DNA of 53,875 nucleotides from Ancalomicrobiaceae bacterium (GCA_031291575.1 JARLIT010000209.1:1-53875), one strand, 5' to 3'. Counted from the stretch's first letter, positions 25,773-37,975 are shown. Made by a program: numbers and translations. Notes: generated from the sequence alone by a model not told the origin.

Positions 25773-28700
25773 TCACTTATCAGTCACTTCCACCGTGCCG
25801 AAGGCGGTGCGCCCGAACCGCTCGGGCCGGTACATGTCTTCCACCGTCGCCGGCGGCAGCACGTATTTGCCGGGCGCCACGGCACGGACCATGTAGGCCA
25901 GATTGAAGAAGGCCGACTGGCTCGGGCCCCGGTCGATCGCAGCGACGAAGCGGTCGTCGCGATACTCCGTGTGTGCCGCCTCGACCGTCGTGACCAGCCA
26001 ATCGAAGCCCTCGACCGAGCCGGACTTGACGAGGTCGGGGTTGTCGATCTCGAAGCCGGCGGGCAGCCGGTCGACGACGATGATCTTGGCCTCGGCCGCC
26101 TTGTCCTCGGTGACCTTCAACACGACCACCAGCCGCGTCGTCTGCTTCACCTTCGACGGATCGACTTCCTTGCCGTCGAGTGTGTGGAACGTCCGCTCGA
26201 TCTTGTAGCCGGCCGATTGCGCCGGCTCAGGCAGGATGGGATGGCCGGAGGCGTTGATGACGGCTTTGACCGGGATCGGGCCGTTGTTGACGACGGTGAC
26301 CGGGCCGGCTTCCAGCGTCGAAGCCTTGTAGGAGCGGTAGAAGGCGCCGTCGCGCGGCTGGCCGTTGATGGTCAGCGACACCTTGTCGGCATCCTTCATC
26401 GTGGCGTAGGCGGCGAGCACCATCCAGGCATTCTCCTGGGTGGAGGTGTAGGTGACGGCACCGCGGTCGGTCTCGACCAGCGCCGAGGCTTTCTGCACCA
26501 GATTGCCTTGTGCGTTGGCCTCCGCCATCAGCGCGATCAGGCCGGCACCGTCGCGCAACGGCGAGCCGTAATCCTCGCGCCAGGTGCGTTCGCCGGTGAT
26601 GGCGCCGAGCCGTTCCACCGCCGCCTGGAACAACGGCTGCGCCCGACCGCGATCGCCGAGCATGGCGAGCGCGGCGCCGATCTGCGCCTTGGCAAGTGGC
26701 GTGACGAAGATCTCCGGCTTGGTATCGGCGAGGTAGCGCAGATCGCCGATGACCGGCCGGCCGTTGCGGGCCAGCACATACGCGGCATAGGCGATCTCGT
26801 AGGCGTCGGCTTCCTTCGGCTCGTTGGTGTTGACGATGTAGTTCCTGAGGCGGTCAAGGAGCGAGGTGATCGCCGTATCCGGCACGCCGTAGCCGCGCTC
26901 GCGCGCCCGGGTCAGGAAGTCGCCGACATAGGCGTCGAGCCAGATCGAATCTCCGCCGACGCCCCACAGGCCGAACGAACCGTTGGAATCCTGGCGTGCC
27001 AGCACCCGGTCGATTGCCGTCTTGATGCGCGCATCGATGCCCTCGTCGAGGGCCAGGTTCTGTTCTTCGGCGAGTTTGTTGACGTAGAGGAGCGGCAGCG
27101 CCCGGCTCACCGTCTGCTCGGTGCAGCCATAGGGATAGCGGTCGAGCGCCTTCAGAAGGGCCGCGACGTCGAAAGCCGTCTGCGGCGCCACCGAGATGGA
27201 GACGACGCCGGTGCCGGCGAGGAAGTCCTTGGTCAGATCATCCGTGAGCGTGATCGAGCCGCCGTTCTGGGCCAAAGGCTGGATCGAGCGGTGGTAGATG
27301 GCCGGCGTCGCCGGCTCGACCGTCAGAGCGAGCGTCTGGCCGGCCTCGATGTTCGGACCCGTCAATTTGACGTCGACGGTGGCCTTGCCGAGGCCGGCGG
27401 CGGTGACGGGCAACGACAATTGCGCCCTGCCCTTCGCCGGCAGTTTCAGCGTCGAAGACAGCGCGTCGACCGGCAGCGCGACGGGACCATGGATATCGAC
27501 ATCGACATGGTAGTCGCCCGCAGGACCCTCGACGTTGTCGACGGCCAGATGGAAGCGCGACTGGTCGCCGAGCGCCATGAAGCGCGGCAGCGTGGCCTGC
27601 ACGACGACCGGATCGCGCACGATCACGTCCGCTTCGCCATGGCCGAGCTTGGCCTTGGTCCAGGCGACGGCAGCGACGCGGACCGTGCCGTTGAAGGCCG
27701 GGATGTCGAAATTGACCGCCGCGGTGCCGTCCGAGCCGACGGTGACGACGCCGGAATAACGCGACAAGGGCTCCTGGTCCGGCGGCGCTTGCGTCTTCTT
27801 GGTATCCTGGTCGCCGCCCTGGGTGATGGTGCCGCGGGTCCCCTGCATGCCGTCGATGAGGAAGCCGTAGAGGTCGCGCCATTCGCCCGACAACAGCCGT
27901 TGGCCGAAGGCGAAGGCTTCCGGATTGGGCGTCTCGTAGTGGGTGAGGTTCAGGATGCCGAGGTCGACGGCGGAAACGGTGACGAAGGCCGCTTCGCCCG
28001 GTTCCAGCCCGGCGATCTTGACTGGGATCGTCAGCGCCCCACGCGGCCGGATCAGCTCCGGCGTATTCAATTTGACGCCGAGCGTGCGCGTCGGCCGGTC
28101 GATCGCGGTCCAGGCGACGCCGATGGCGCGGCCGGGCATGCGGTGCGCCGCCACGTCGAGCGGGCGATAGGCCATGGCGACGACGTAGGCGCCAGCCCCC
28201 CAGTTGCCATCGGCGGGAATCGACAGCGTCGTGCCGGCCGGCGTCACGTCGACGTTGCGCAGGTCGTAGACCTTGTCGGAAATGATGGCGACGGTCGCCT
28301 TGCCGGCAAAGCGCGGCTTCAGCCGGATCTTGATCTCGTCGCCGGACTGGTAGGCGTCCTTGTCTGTGGCGACGTCGAGGATGTCGGGCGTATCCACCTT
28401 GTCGGAGCTGCCCCAGCCGACCCAGAAGGTGACCGACGTGTGCGGTCCGGCCGGGTCGTCGCTCGAAATGTCGAGGCGGTAGTTGCCCCAGTCGACCGGC
28501 GCCGAAATATGTGCCGGATCGGTCGCGGCGATGTCGAGGGTGCCGTCGGCGACGCGCTCGGCGCGCTTGATCACCTCGAAGTCCCAGCGGCCTTCCGAAT
28601 TGTACCACTGGTAGCTATGGGTGATCTGCGACAACTGCCACTTCACGCCCTTCTTTGCCAGTTTCTGGCCGTCGGGCGTGGCAAACACCACGTCGAACTT

Positions 28701-30983
28701 GGCCTGATCACCAGCGTTCAGCGAGTAGTCGGCGAACAGCTGCTTCACCGCGAAGACCGAGGCCTTGGGCAGGATCGGCACGGTCAGCGACCGTTCGATC
28801 TCGCGGCCACCGGATTCGGCGATCTTCAGATTGACGGTCATCTGCAGGGGACGCGTGGTCTCGGCTGGCGGAACTTCGACGACGACCGAGCCTGCGCCCT
28901 TCTCGTCGGTCGTATATTCGCCCTCGATCTCCTTCGAGATCGACTCGAAGTTCTCGTCGTCGATGCCGATGGTCCAGTCCTCGAGCCCTGGAATGGTCGA
29001 TTTTTCGGACTGTTCGACCTTCAAGGTGCCCGACAGCGCCAGCCCGCCGGCCGGCGCGCCGTAGAGGTAGTTGGCAAGGACGCCGATCTCGAGCGGTTCG
29101 CCGGCATTCAGCCGCGTCTGTTTCGGCGTCAGCTTCATGTCGATGCGTTCGGGCACGTAATCTTCGACGAGGAACGACACTTCGCCGATCGCCGGGCGCT
29201 TCGGATCGGAGAAGGCTTTCACGTGCCAGGTGCCGGTGGGGGCGCCGGAGACAAGCGGCAGCGACCAGGCACGGCCACCCTCGCCCTGGTCGGCGACGAC
29301 GGAGCGGCGGTATTCGACGCCGTCGGAGCGCTCGGCCACGAGGGTTACCGGCAGGCCGTTGACCGACTTGCCTTTTACGTCGCGGAGCAGCGACGTCACG
29401 TTGACCGTCTCGCCGGAGCGGTAGACGCCGCGCTCGGTATAGAGGAAGGCGTCGAGCCCGGTCGGGCTTTCGCGACCTTTGACGCCGCGGTCGGTCAGGT
29501 CGAAGGCCTGGCCCTGCTGGTCGAGGAAGCCGTAGTCGCCCTTGCCGTCGTCGGCGACGACAAGGCCGGGGGAGAGGCCACCCTTGCCGCGCGACAGGCC
29601 GGCATCGAACTTGACGTGGCCGGTCGCATCGGTCTCGGCGGTGGCGAGCACCTCGTTGTTCTTGGCGATCAGGCGCACGTTGACGCCGGCAACCGGATCG
29701 GCCGAAGCGAGCGACCGGACGAACACGTGCAGACCGTCATCGCCGGAGAACGACGTCAGGCCAAGGTCGGAGACGAGGAACCACTGCGTGGCGCGGCTGT
29801 CGTACTGGTCGAGCGAGCCGTTGGTGGCCTTGGCCAGCATGATGTAGATGCCGGGCTCGAGCTTGCCGACCGCCTGCAACACCGGGAAGGCGGTGATGAC
29901 GTCCTTATTCAGCTCCGATTTCACGTCGAGCTTGCCGGACCAGACCTTCACGCCCTTCTCGTCGGCGATCTTGTCGGCGGAATAGCCGTCGAGCTGGCGG
30001 AAGAAATCTTCCGAATGCACGGTCGGAGCGAGGCTGCGGTCGCCGATGCGGTAGACGTCGACGTCGACCTTCGGCGTGTTCACCGTGATGATCGGCAGGC
30101 CTTCCTGGCCGGTGCGCGGCAGGACGTAGTTCTTGCCGGTGAAGCGCACGGCCGGCGAGCGGTCCTTGACGTAGAGGTCGTAGTCGGCGGGCTTCAGCAG
30201 GTCTTCGCCGACCGCGGACGGCAGGCCCTGGCGCAGCACGACGGAATAGCGTTTGCCGTGTTCGAGGCCTTCGACGCAGAGCTGCTGGCCCTGGTTGGTG
30301 ATGGCTGGGGTGGCTATGCCGCCGACGACGACATAGGGCGTGAAATCGACCTTGCCGCCGGCGAGCTCCTCGGAGAACTGGAAGCAAACACGCGGGGAGA
30401 CCGCATCGGCGTCAAGCTTGTAGTCGAGAAGCCGGAAGCCGACATCGGCGCGAAGGCGGTTGTAGGCCTCGCGGTTGTCCTTGTTCTCGGCGACCTTGAT
30501 GGCCGAGCGCAGCACGATCAGCGCATCCTTCGGCTCCTTCAGCCCTTCGTAGACGGCGGCAAGCGTGCCCAGCGCCGTCGCCTCGTCGGGCTTCGTCGGC
30601 GCCTGCAGATAGGCGGCATAGCCGGCGACGATCGCCGTGTGATGGTACTTGTAGGTCTCCGAATAATTGGCGCCGGTCATGCCGGCGGCCAGATGCGCCA
30701 AGCGCGACCAAGTCTTCCAGTCCTTCGGATCGAGCACCAGCGCGGCCGCATAGTCGTCGTAGGCAGTCGTCTCGTCGCCCTTGGCTTCGGCGGCCTGCGC
30801 GGCAGCCTTGGTCTTTGCCGCATCGACGCCCGATGTCTTGTAGTCGCTCTTCCATTTGGCGGCGAGGCGGACGCCATCGCTCGCCAGATCGTCGCGCTGG
30901 TAGAGCTTCTGGTCGGCGAGCGCTGATCCTGAAAGCAAGCATGTGAGAAGGGCGGCAACGACTGCTGCGACAATGCGCGACAT
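25773..30983 (-). CDS. yfhM: bacterial alpha-2-macroglobulin family protein
   Basis: This 1736-residue periplasmic protein is of the length expected for type 1 bacterial A2M. These proteins trap proteases by a conformational change and a reactive thioester. A Sec signal peptide ends near SGSALA-DQ and lacks a proper lipobox, unlike the lipoprotein YfhM of E. coli. The thioester motif is CTEQ (Cys1287, nt 27114-27125) in YPYGCTEQTVSRALP, followed by the alpha-helical thioester domain (QDSNGSFGLWGVGGDSIWLDA). The N-terminal part contains repeated macroglobulin-like beta domains. I chose the ATG at 30983, with a GGGAGAG site; the frame runs to 31052. pbpC lies downstream on the same strand, fitting a model in which PBP1C repairs peptidoglycan at the site of attack. 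Confidence 0.95.
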   Translation of the reverse strand: MSRIVAAVVAALLTCLLSGSALADQKLYQRDDLASDGVRLAAKWKSDYKTSGVDAAKTKAAAQAAEAKGDETTAYDDYAAALVLDPKDWKTWSRLAHLAAGMTGANYSETYKYHHTAIVAGYAAYLQAPTKPDEATALGTLAAVYEGLKEPKDALIVLRSAIKVAENKDNREAYNRLRADVGFRLLDYKLDADAVSPRVCFQFSEELAGGKVDFTPYVVVGGIATPAITNQGQQLCVEGLEHGKRYSVVLRQGLPSAVGEDLLKPADYDLYVKDRSPAVRFTGKNYVLPRTGQEGLPIITVNTPKVDVDVYRIGDRSLAPTVHSEDFFRQLDGYSADKIADEKGVKVWSGKLDVKSELNKDVITAFPVLQAVGKLEPGIYIMLAKATNGSLDQYDSRATQWFLVSDLGLTSFSGDDGLHVFVRSLASADPVAGVNVRLIAKNNEVLATAETDATGHVKFDAGLSRGKGGLSPGLVVADDGKGDYGFLDQQGQAFDLTDRGVKGRESPTGLDAFLYTERGVYRSGETVNVTSLLRDVKGKSVNGLPVTLVAERSDGVEYRRSVVADQGEGGRAWSLPLVSGAPTGTWHVKAFSDPKRPAIGEVSFLVEDYVPERIDMKLTPKQTRLNAGEPLEIGVLANYLYGAPAGGLALSGTLKVEQSEKSTIPGLEDWTIGIDDENFESISKEIEGEYTTDEKGAGSVVVEVPPAETTRPLQMTVNLKIAESGGREIERSLTVPILPKASVFAVKQLFADYSLNAGDQAKFDVVFATPDGQKLAKKGVKWQLSQITHSYQWYNSEGRWDFEVIKRAERVADGTLDIAATDPAHISAPVDWGNYRLDISSDDPAGPHTSVTFWVGWGSSDKVDTPDILDVATDKDAYQSGDEIKIRLKPRFAGKATVAIISDKVYDLRNVDVTPAGTTLSIPADGNWGAGAYVVAMAYRPLDVAAHRMPGRAIGVAWTAIDRPTRTLGVKLNTPELIRPRGALTIPVKIAGLEPGEAAFVTVSAVDLGILNLTHYETPNPEAFAFGQRLLSGEWRDLYGFLIDGMQGTRGTITQGGDQDTKKTQAPPDQEPLSRYSGVVTVGSDGTAAVNFDIPAFNGTVRVAAVAWTKAKLGHGEADVIVRDPVVVQATLPRFMALGDQSRFHLAVDNVEGPAGDYHVDVDIHGPVALPVDALSSTLKLPAKGRAQLSLPVTAAGLGKATVDVKLTGPNIEAGQTLALTVEPATPAIYHRSIQPLAQNGGSITLTDDLTKDFLAGTGVVSISVAPQTAFDVAALLKALDRYPYGCTEQTVSRALPLLYVNKLAEEQNLALDEGIDARIKTAIDRVLARQDSNGSFGLWGVGGDSIWLDAYVGDFLTRARERGYGVPDTAITSLLDRLRNYIVNTNEPKEADAYEIAYAAYVLARNGRPVIGDLRYLADTKPEIFVTPLAKAQIGAALAMLGDRGRAQPLFQAAVERLGAITGERTWREDYGSPLRDGAGLIALMAEANAQGNLVQKASALVETDRGAVTYTSTQENAWMVLAAYATMKDADKVSLTINGQPRDGAFYRSYKASTLEAGPVTVVNNGPIPVKAVINASGHPILPEPAQSAGYKIERTFHTLDGKEVDPSKVKQTTRLVVVLKVTEDKAAEAKIIVVDRLPAGFEIDNPDLVKSGSVEGFDWLVTTVEAAHTEYRDDRFVAAIDRGPSQSAFFNLAYMVRAVAPGKYVLPPATVEDMYRPERFGRTAFGTVEVTDK

Positions 30984-31372
30984 GACGATCTCTCCCACGG
31001 GACGACAGGCGTCGCCCTCGAAATAACGATGTTCGCCGGCTTCAAAAAGCACCGGCGGCGGTCAATTGGCGGCCCGAGCGGAAACACATCCGGGGCGCAT
31101 GCGATCAAAAACGCGAGCCATCAGAAGTCGCGACTGAGGCAACTTCGTGACGAACACCGCCGCACCGCCGCCGCATTCGGCAACGTTCAGCGCGGAAGCG
31201 CGAGGAAAGGCAACACGCTCGAAACATCCGCGTCCGCCCGGCCCGGTTGGGACTCGACTCAAGGGCCAACGCTCTGCGACAGTCGGTCCATTCGTTATCG
31301 CTTTTGCCTCGCCGGGGCGACGCTAGCACGGCCCCGTTCCGAAGGCATCGATTTTTCGAGGAGACAGGTCCC
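30984..31372. other. divergent spacer without a supported gene
   Basis: This 389-base region separates the A2M gene from the exported protein at 31373 and should hold both promoters. Plus-strand frames here are open, but they lack ribosome sites and protein-like composition. I see no strong hairpin or repeat in it. Confidence 0.45.
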
Positions 31373-32902
31373 ATGCATTTCCCGTCATCCCGGCCGCTGA
31401 ATGTTGCCGCTTTTGCCTGCCTCGCCGTCCTCACTTCCGCCGCCGCCTTTGCCGAGAACGCGCCGACCACGGGCGCCAAGCCGGGCGGCGATGCGACGAT
31501 GCCGGCCAAGCCGGTGCCGACCACCAAGGTTCCGGGACCAGCCGCGCCGGCTCCCGCCGCCAACCAGATTGATGAGGCCAAGGCGGCTTGGGACAAGCTC
31601 AGCCTCGAGGATCGTCGCGCCATTCAGGACGCCTTGGTGTGGACGGGCGACTACAACGGCGGCGTCGACGGCGCCTTCGGCAAGGGCACGCTCGATGCGC
31701 TGAAGTCGTTCGAAACCCACCACAAGCTCAACGCCGACGGCACCGTCGACGCCGAGGAGGCGAAGGGAATCGTCAGCGCTGGCACCAGCGCCAAGGCCGC
31801 GGCGAAATTCACGCTCATCAATGATGCGGCAACCGGGGTTGCCATCGGCGTACCGCTCGCCCTCGTCGGCACACCGACGCGGACCGAACACGGCACTGCC
31901 TGGACGGCGACATCGAAGCAGTTCACCGAGGAGACCTTTGCGCTGGCGGAGACCGACAAAGACCTGCCGTCGGTGTTCCAGCAGTTGAAGGCCGACACGC
32001 GCGACGGCCGCAAGGTCGATTATTCGGTAATCAAGCCGGACTGGCTGGTCGTCGCCGGCCAGACGAATGCGCGCAAGTTTTACACCCGCATCTCAGTAAA
32101 CGGCGACAAGCATTTGCGCGGCTTCACCTTCTCCTACGAGAAGGGCGTTGCGCCGGTGCTCGAGAAATTCGCCGTCGCCATCGCCAATTCCTTTGATCCG
32201 ACCGGCAAATCGGCCCCGGCTTCGGCCTCGGCAAAGCCCGAAGTTGCGGCAAAGGAGCCGTCAGCGCCGACCCAGCCAGCCGCCCTGCCCGCACCCGTCG
32301 GCCCGATGATTGCCAACGGCCTCGTGGTCGCGCCGGGCAAGGTGCTGACCGTCGCCGCCGCGGTGGCCAAATGCACCTCACTGACCGTCGGAGCCTCGCC
32401 GGCAAGTGTTGCCAAGCTCGACAAACCGACGGGCCTCGCCCTGCTCGAGGCTCCGGCAGCAAAGGCACCGCCGGCAAGTCTGCCGGTGCGTGCGAACGAT
32501 CCGAGCGCCGCCGATCCCCTCGTGGTGCTCGGCTTCACCGAAGCCGCGGGCAAGCCGGGGCCGCTGTCGGTCACTTCGGGCGAAACGGTCGGCGGTCCGG
32601 CCAAGCCGGGACTTGCCGCCTATCGCGTGCTGACGCAATTGCAGCCGGGCGGCACCGGGGCGCTTGTTACTGACCGAACCGGAGCCCTCGTCGCGCTCGT
32701 TGCCGCCGTGCCACGCCAGGGAGTGCAGATCGCCGGCATCCAGCCGCAAACGGCCTACGACGTGGTGCCCGGCCCGGCGATCGGCGGCTTCCTCGGCGCC
32801 GTCGGCATCGCGGAGGCGCAACCAGGGACGGCGCAGCATACGACCGGCGAGATCGCCGCGGCGGTGCGGGGGGCGATCGTACCGGTTGTCTGCGGACAGT
32901 AA
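31373..32902 (+). CDS. exported protein with peptidoglycan-binding-like domain and degenerate trypsin-like domain
   Basis: This 509-residue protein begins with a signal peptide (cleavage near SAAAFA-EN) and a Pro/Ala linker. A peptidoglycan-binding-like helical domain follows at about 76-133 ([20 protein letters not shown]). A central domain covers about 145-275, a second Pro/Ala linker about 276-308. The C-terminal region at about 309-475 aligns by eye with trypsin-like proteases of the form LTNAHVV / NDLALL / GNSGG. Here these positions read LTVAAAV (His to Ala329), TGLALL (Asp to Gly354) and GGTGA (Ser to Thr428), so the triad is lost. It is probably a peptidoglycan-associated pseudoprotease. 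A GAGGAGA site sets the start at 31373. Confidence 0.65.
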   Translation: MHFPSSRPLNVAAFACLAVLTSAAAFAENAPTTGAKPGGDATMPAKPVPTTKVPGPAAPAPAANQIDEAKAAWDKLSLEDRRAIQDALVWTGDYNGGVDGAFGKGTLDALKSFETHHKLNADGTVDAEEAKGIVSAGTSAKAAAKFTLINDAATGVAIGVPLALVGTPTRTEHGTAWTATSKQFTEETFALAETDKDLPSVFQQLKADTRDGRKVDYSVIKPDWLVVAGQTNARKFYTRISVNGDKHLRGFTFSYEKGVAPVLEKFAVAIANSFDPTGKSAPASASAKPEVAAKEPSAPTQPAALPAPVGPMIANGLVVAPGKVLTVAAAVAKCTSLTVGASPASVAKLDKPTGLALLEAPAAKAPPASLPVRANDPSAADPLVVLGFTEAAGKPGPLSVTSGETVGGPAKPGLAAYRVLTQLQPGGTGALVTDRTGALVALVAAVPRQGVQIAGIQPQTAYDVVPGPAIGGFLGAVGIAEAQPGTAQHTTGEIAAAVRGAIVPVVCGQ

Positions 32903-32958
32903 CTGTCAGCAGCGTCGGATATGGATGGCGGTGCCGGTGCTCCGGCGGGGGGCAGCTC

Positions 32959-32987
32959 TTGTCTTTGTTCCTTGTCCGTTCTATAGA
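32959..32987 (+). promoter_or_regulatory. uvrA promoter with LexA SOS box
   Basis: A sigma-70-like promoter TTGTCT (32959-32964), 17-bp spacer, TATAGA (32982-32987) lies 150 bases before uvrA. The alphaproteobacterial LexA direct repeat GTTC-N7-GTTC (32967-32981) sits exactly in the spacer, where bound repressor would block RNA polymerase. Confidence 0.82.
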
Positions 32988-33136
32988 GGACTTGGCAAAA
33001 GCGCCGGACGCCCCACATTTGACGCAGGTGACGCCGAACGACGCCGCGGCTCGACCAGCCGTCGGCAACGCCGGCCATTGCGCCACAGGTTTTCGGCAGA
33101 CCGTCTTTCGGCAGACACGCAAGCAGATCCGGACCC

Positions 33137-36046
<2,910 letters not shown>

Positions 36047-36715
36047 ACGGCGATCGTCGAGCGCCATAACCGCAATACACCATTCGATCATGTTGCATTG
36101 CATCATTCGCATGTCGGCCATGCGACACTGCCTCTTTTGGCGGCAGCACACTCGTTATACATTGTTACGCGTAGATGCCGTGAACGTGGCTCCGGCGGTG
36201 GTTTCAAGTGTCCTGACAGGCATCCTCCCAGCCTTTGGACAGCCGGCCGTGAGTAGCTTTCTCGCCAGTCGCCTCGGGTCATGTCGGTGGCTGGACAGCA
36301 TCGAGCGTATCGTCGGGGAAATTTTCGCCTCGGCGTGTTTGCGGCCGCAGCTCCGTTCCTCCCACGGAGACAGGCTGGGTCCCGGGGGTTCAGAGCCACC
36401 CGGTTCGTTCAGGCGCCTGCCGGTCCTCCCCCGGCAGGCGCTTGCGATTCCAAGGGACGAATTCTCTGATTGCCGGTGTCGCGTGGCATCCGGAGGTAGT
36501 CCGGGCAATGGCTTGTGACAAACACCGCAACTCGGACGATCTGGAGCCAACCGGCGGCGTACCTCTCTCGATTGTGTGTCGATATATCGCAATCAGAGCG
36601 CTATTTCCTGACTCCAAAAAATGACAATTACCTGATAGTGACATCGATCGTCGTGCGTAATCCAAGGTGCGCATAGACCATCAAGGAATTGAAATTTGTT
36701 TGGGAGATGAAATAG
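36047..36715. other. 669-base gene-free stretch between uvrA and the lectin gene
   Basis: No protein gene is supported. Frames on both strands are open, but they lack ribosome sites and plausible composition. The middle part contains the three C-rich-loop hairpins listed separately (36218-36441). The last about 120 bases before the lectin gene are AT-rich and probably hold its promoter. Confidence 0.5.
36218..36441 (+). ncRNA. candidate small RNA(s) with three anti-Shine-Dalgarno hairpin loops
   Basis: Three inverted repeats on the plus strand expose the same heptamer TCCTCCC in the loop: AGGC-ATCCTCCCA-GCCT (36218-36234), CTCCGT-TCCTCCC-ACGGAG (36351-36369), and an 11-bp stem with arm GCGCCTGCCGG (36413-36423/36431-36441) around TCCTCCC. 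Established knowledge: alphaproteobacterial sRNAs of the cuckoo/CcsR, alpha-r8 and AbcR types use C-rich hairpin loops as anti-Shine-Dalgarno seeds. No terminator T-run follows the last hairpin and no promoter is proven, so transcript ends, and whether this is one RNA or more, are unknown. Confidence 0.4.
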
Positions 36716-37096
36716 ATGAAACGCTTTGTTGTCGCGTCCATCATTGCCGTCGCTTCCGTCATGTCGGGCGGTGTCGCACTCGCCGACTTCGACATGAAGG
36801 CCGGTCCGATCTGGAACCAGGGCGAAGCCGCATCGAAGTGCGCGTTCGCCTGCAAGCTCACTTGGAACGGTCAGTGGACGACGACCGTCCAGGGCAAGAT
36901 GTCGGTGTGCGGTGCCACCAATGCTGCCCCCGTCAAGGACACGAAGGGCGACGTAAAGGTCGGCCCGATCTGGAACCAGGGTGAAGCCAAGGCGAAATGC
37001 GACGCCGGTCTGTCCAAGATCAAGTGGAACGGCCAATGGGCGACGACCATCCCCGGCAAGATGTCGGTCTGCGGCTGCACCGGCGAGGCCAAGTGA
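36716..37096 (+). CDS. secreted MVL-family (mannan-binding) lectin-like protein, two repeats
   Basis: This small protein of 126 residues has a signal peptide (cleavage near GVALA-DF at residue 23) and two tandem repeats: about 29-66 (AGPIWNQGEA .. WNGQWTT .. GKMSVCG) and 82-120 (VGPIWNQGEA .. WNGQWAT .. GKMSVCG). The pattern GP-[IL]-W-x3-EA, GQW-x-T and MSV matches Microcystis viridis lectin MVL (mannan-binding protein family), which binds the Man-GlcNAc core of N-glycans. The repeats are nearly identical in DNA, pointing to recent duplication. Unlike MVL, it has six cysteines in the mature part, so disulfides are likely. A GGGAGA site precedes the ATG, and a strong terminator follows. Sugar binding is inferred. 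Confidence 0.8.
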   Translation: MKRFVVASIIAVASVMSGGVALADFDMKAGPIWNQGEAASKCAFACKLTWNGQWTTTVQGKMSVCGATNAAPVKDTKGDVKVGPIWNQGEAKAKCDAGLSKIKWNGQWATTIPGKMSVCGCTGEAK

Positions 37097-37128
37097 CGCG
37101 CCGATAGATATCTCCAGGTATCACGATG

Positions 37129-37166
37129 AAGGCAGGTGCGAGGGAGTGCGCACCTGCCTTTTTTTG
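37129..37166 (+). terminator. rho-independent terminator of the lectin gene
   Basis: A perfect 12-bp stem, AAGGCAGGTGCG (37129-37140) with CGCACCTGCCTT (37149-37160), encloses an 8-base loop and is followed by T residues. It lies 32 bases after the lectin stop codon, marking a single-gene transcript. Confidence 0.95.
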
Positions 37167-37219
37167 TTCGTACCCACACCGCCGGCGTCAACGAGGCGAC
37201 AGCCGTCGCAACGCCGGTC

Positions 37220-37975
37220 TCACCAATGCGACGCCCATTCGGCGTAAGTCGGCATGTCCGGCGGATCGCCCATGTCGTACATCCACATGTCGACCACCCA
37301 GGCCTCGCCGGCGATCTCCTTGATGACCGCGGTGGCGTGCGAATAGAGCAGCATGCCACGAGCCTCGGGCCGCTCGACACGGTGGTATTTCAGGAATTTG
37401 TGTCGCTCAAGGTAGACCAGGATGGTGGTCGAATTGGTCGCCTCGTCAAGGCAATCGGTCTGGCCCGGTCGATGCGGCTGGGTGTCGCCGCGCACCCGCG
37501 GCGGCCCGCCCAAGAGCGGCGAGGCATGGCGCTCCCACCATTGCACCGACGCGCTGATCGCCTTGCGTTCTTCGACCGCCGAACCGGCACGGGCAGCGAA
37601 GATCCTCTGCAATTCGGCAAAGTCCGCATCCGATATCGGGATCGGCGTCTGGAACTCGCAGCCGTAGCCGTGGCAGTAGATCGGATGCTCGTTGACCGGC
37701 AGAGTGGCGCTGCGCTCTTGGTACCAGCGTACGATGCCGGGATCGGGCTCATAATTCGCCGGCTCGCGCACGCCGATCGTCGTCGGTGCGACGGGCGCGG
37801 CAGCCGGATGTTTGTGTTTCGGGTGCAGGACATGTTGCAGCTGCAGCGGCTCGACCGTGTCGGTCGTCACCGAAGCACGATCCTGCGCGCTCGCCGGAGG
37901 GCCGAGGACGATGGCCAGACCCAGGACCATCCGCCGGACCAGTGCAATCCCCATGTGTTTCGCTGACACCTGCAT
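37220..37975 (-). CDS. exported protein of unknown function
   Basis: I recognise no domain in this 251-residue protein. It has a signal peptide (VRRMVLGLAIVLGPPASA-QD) and a His/Lys/Pro-rich linker (HVLHPKHKHPAAAPVAP). The globular region is well composed, with conspicuous motifs HPIYCHGYGCEFQTPIP, QTDCLDEATNSTTILVYLE and a C-terminal EAWVVDMWMYDMG. The CLDEATN segment with the following His/Asp-rich part resembles the layout of a papain/transglutaminase-like fold, but that is only a resemblance. ATGs at 37975 and 37954 are both possible starts; the second begins nearer the signal peptide. The gene is divergent from trmFO. Confidence 0.72.
   Translation of the reverse strand: MQVSAKHMGIALVRRMVLGLAIVLGPPASAQDRASVTTDTVEPLQLQHVLHPKHKHPAAAPVAPTTIGVREPANYEPDPGIVRWYQERSATLPVNEHPIYCHGYGCEFQTPIPISDADFAELQRIFAARAGSAVEERKAISASVQWWERHASPLLGGPPRVRGDTQPHRPGQTDCLDEATNSTTILVYLERHKFLKYHRVERPEARGMLLYSHATAVIKEIAGEAWVVDMWMYDMGDPPDMPTYAEWASHW

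Noticed and set aside
25971..30926. A 1651-codon open frame on the plus strand, antisense to the A2M gene
   Set aside because: It mirrors the GC-rich codon pattern of the A2M gene. Its translation is a monotonous Asp/Gly/Arg/Val-rich sequence without domains, and A2M on the other strand is unmistakable.
36413..36441. The third C-rich-loop hairpin as a simple intrinsic terminator
   Set aside because: No T-run follows the stem, and its loop heptamer is identical to the loops of two other hairpins nearby.
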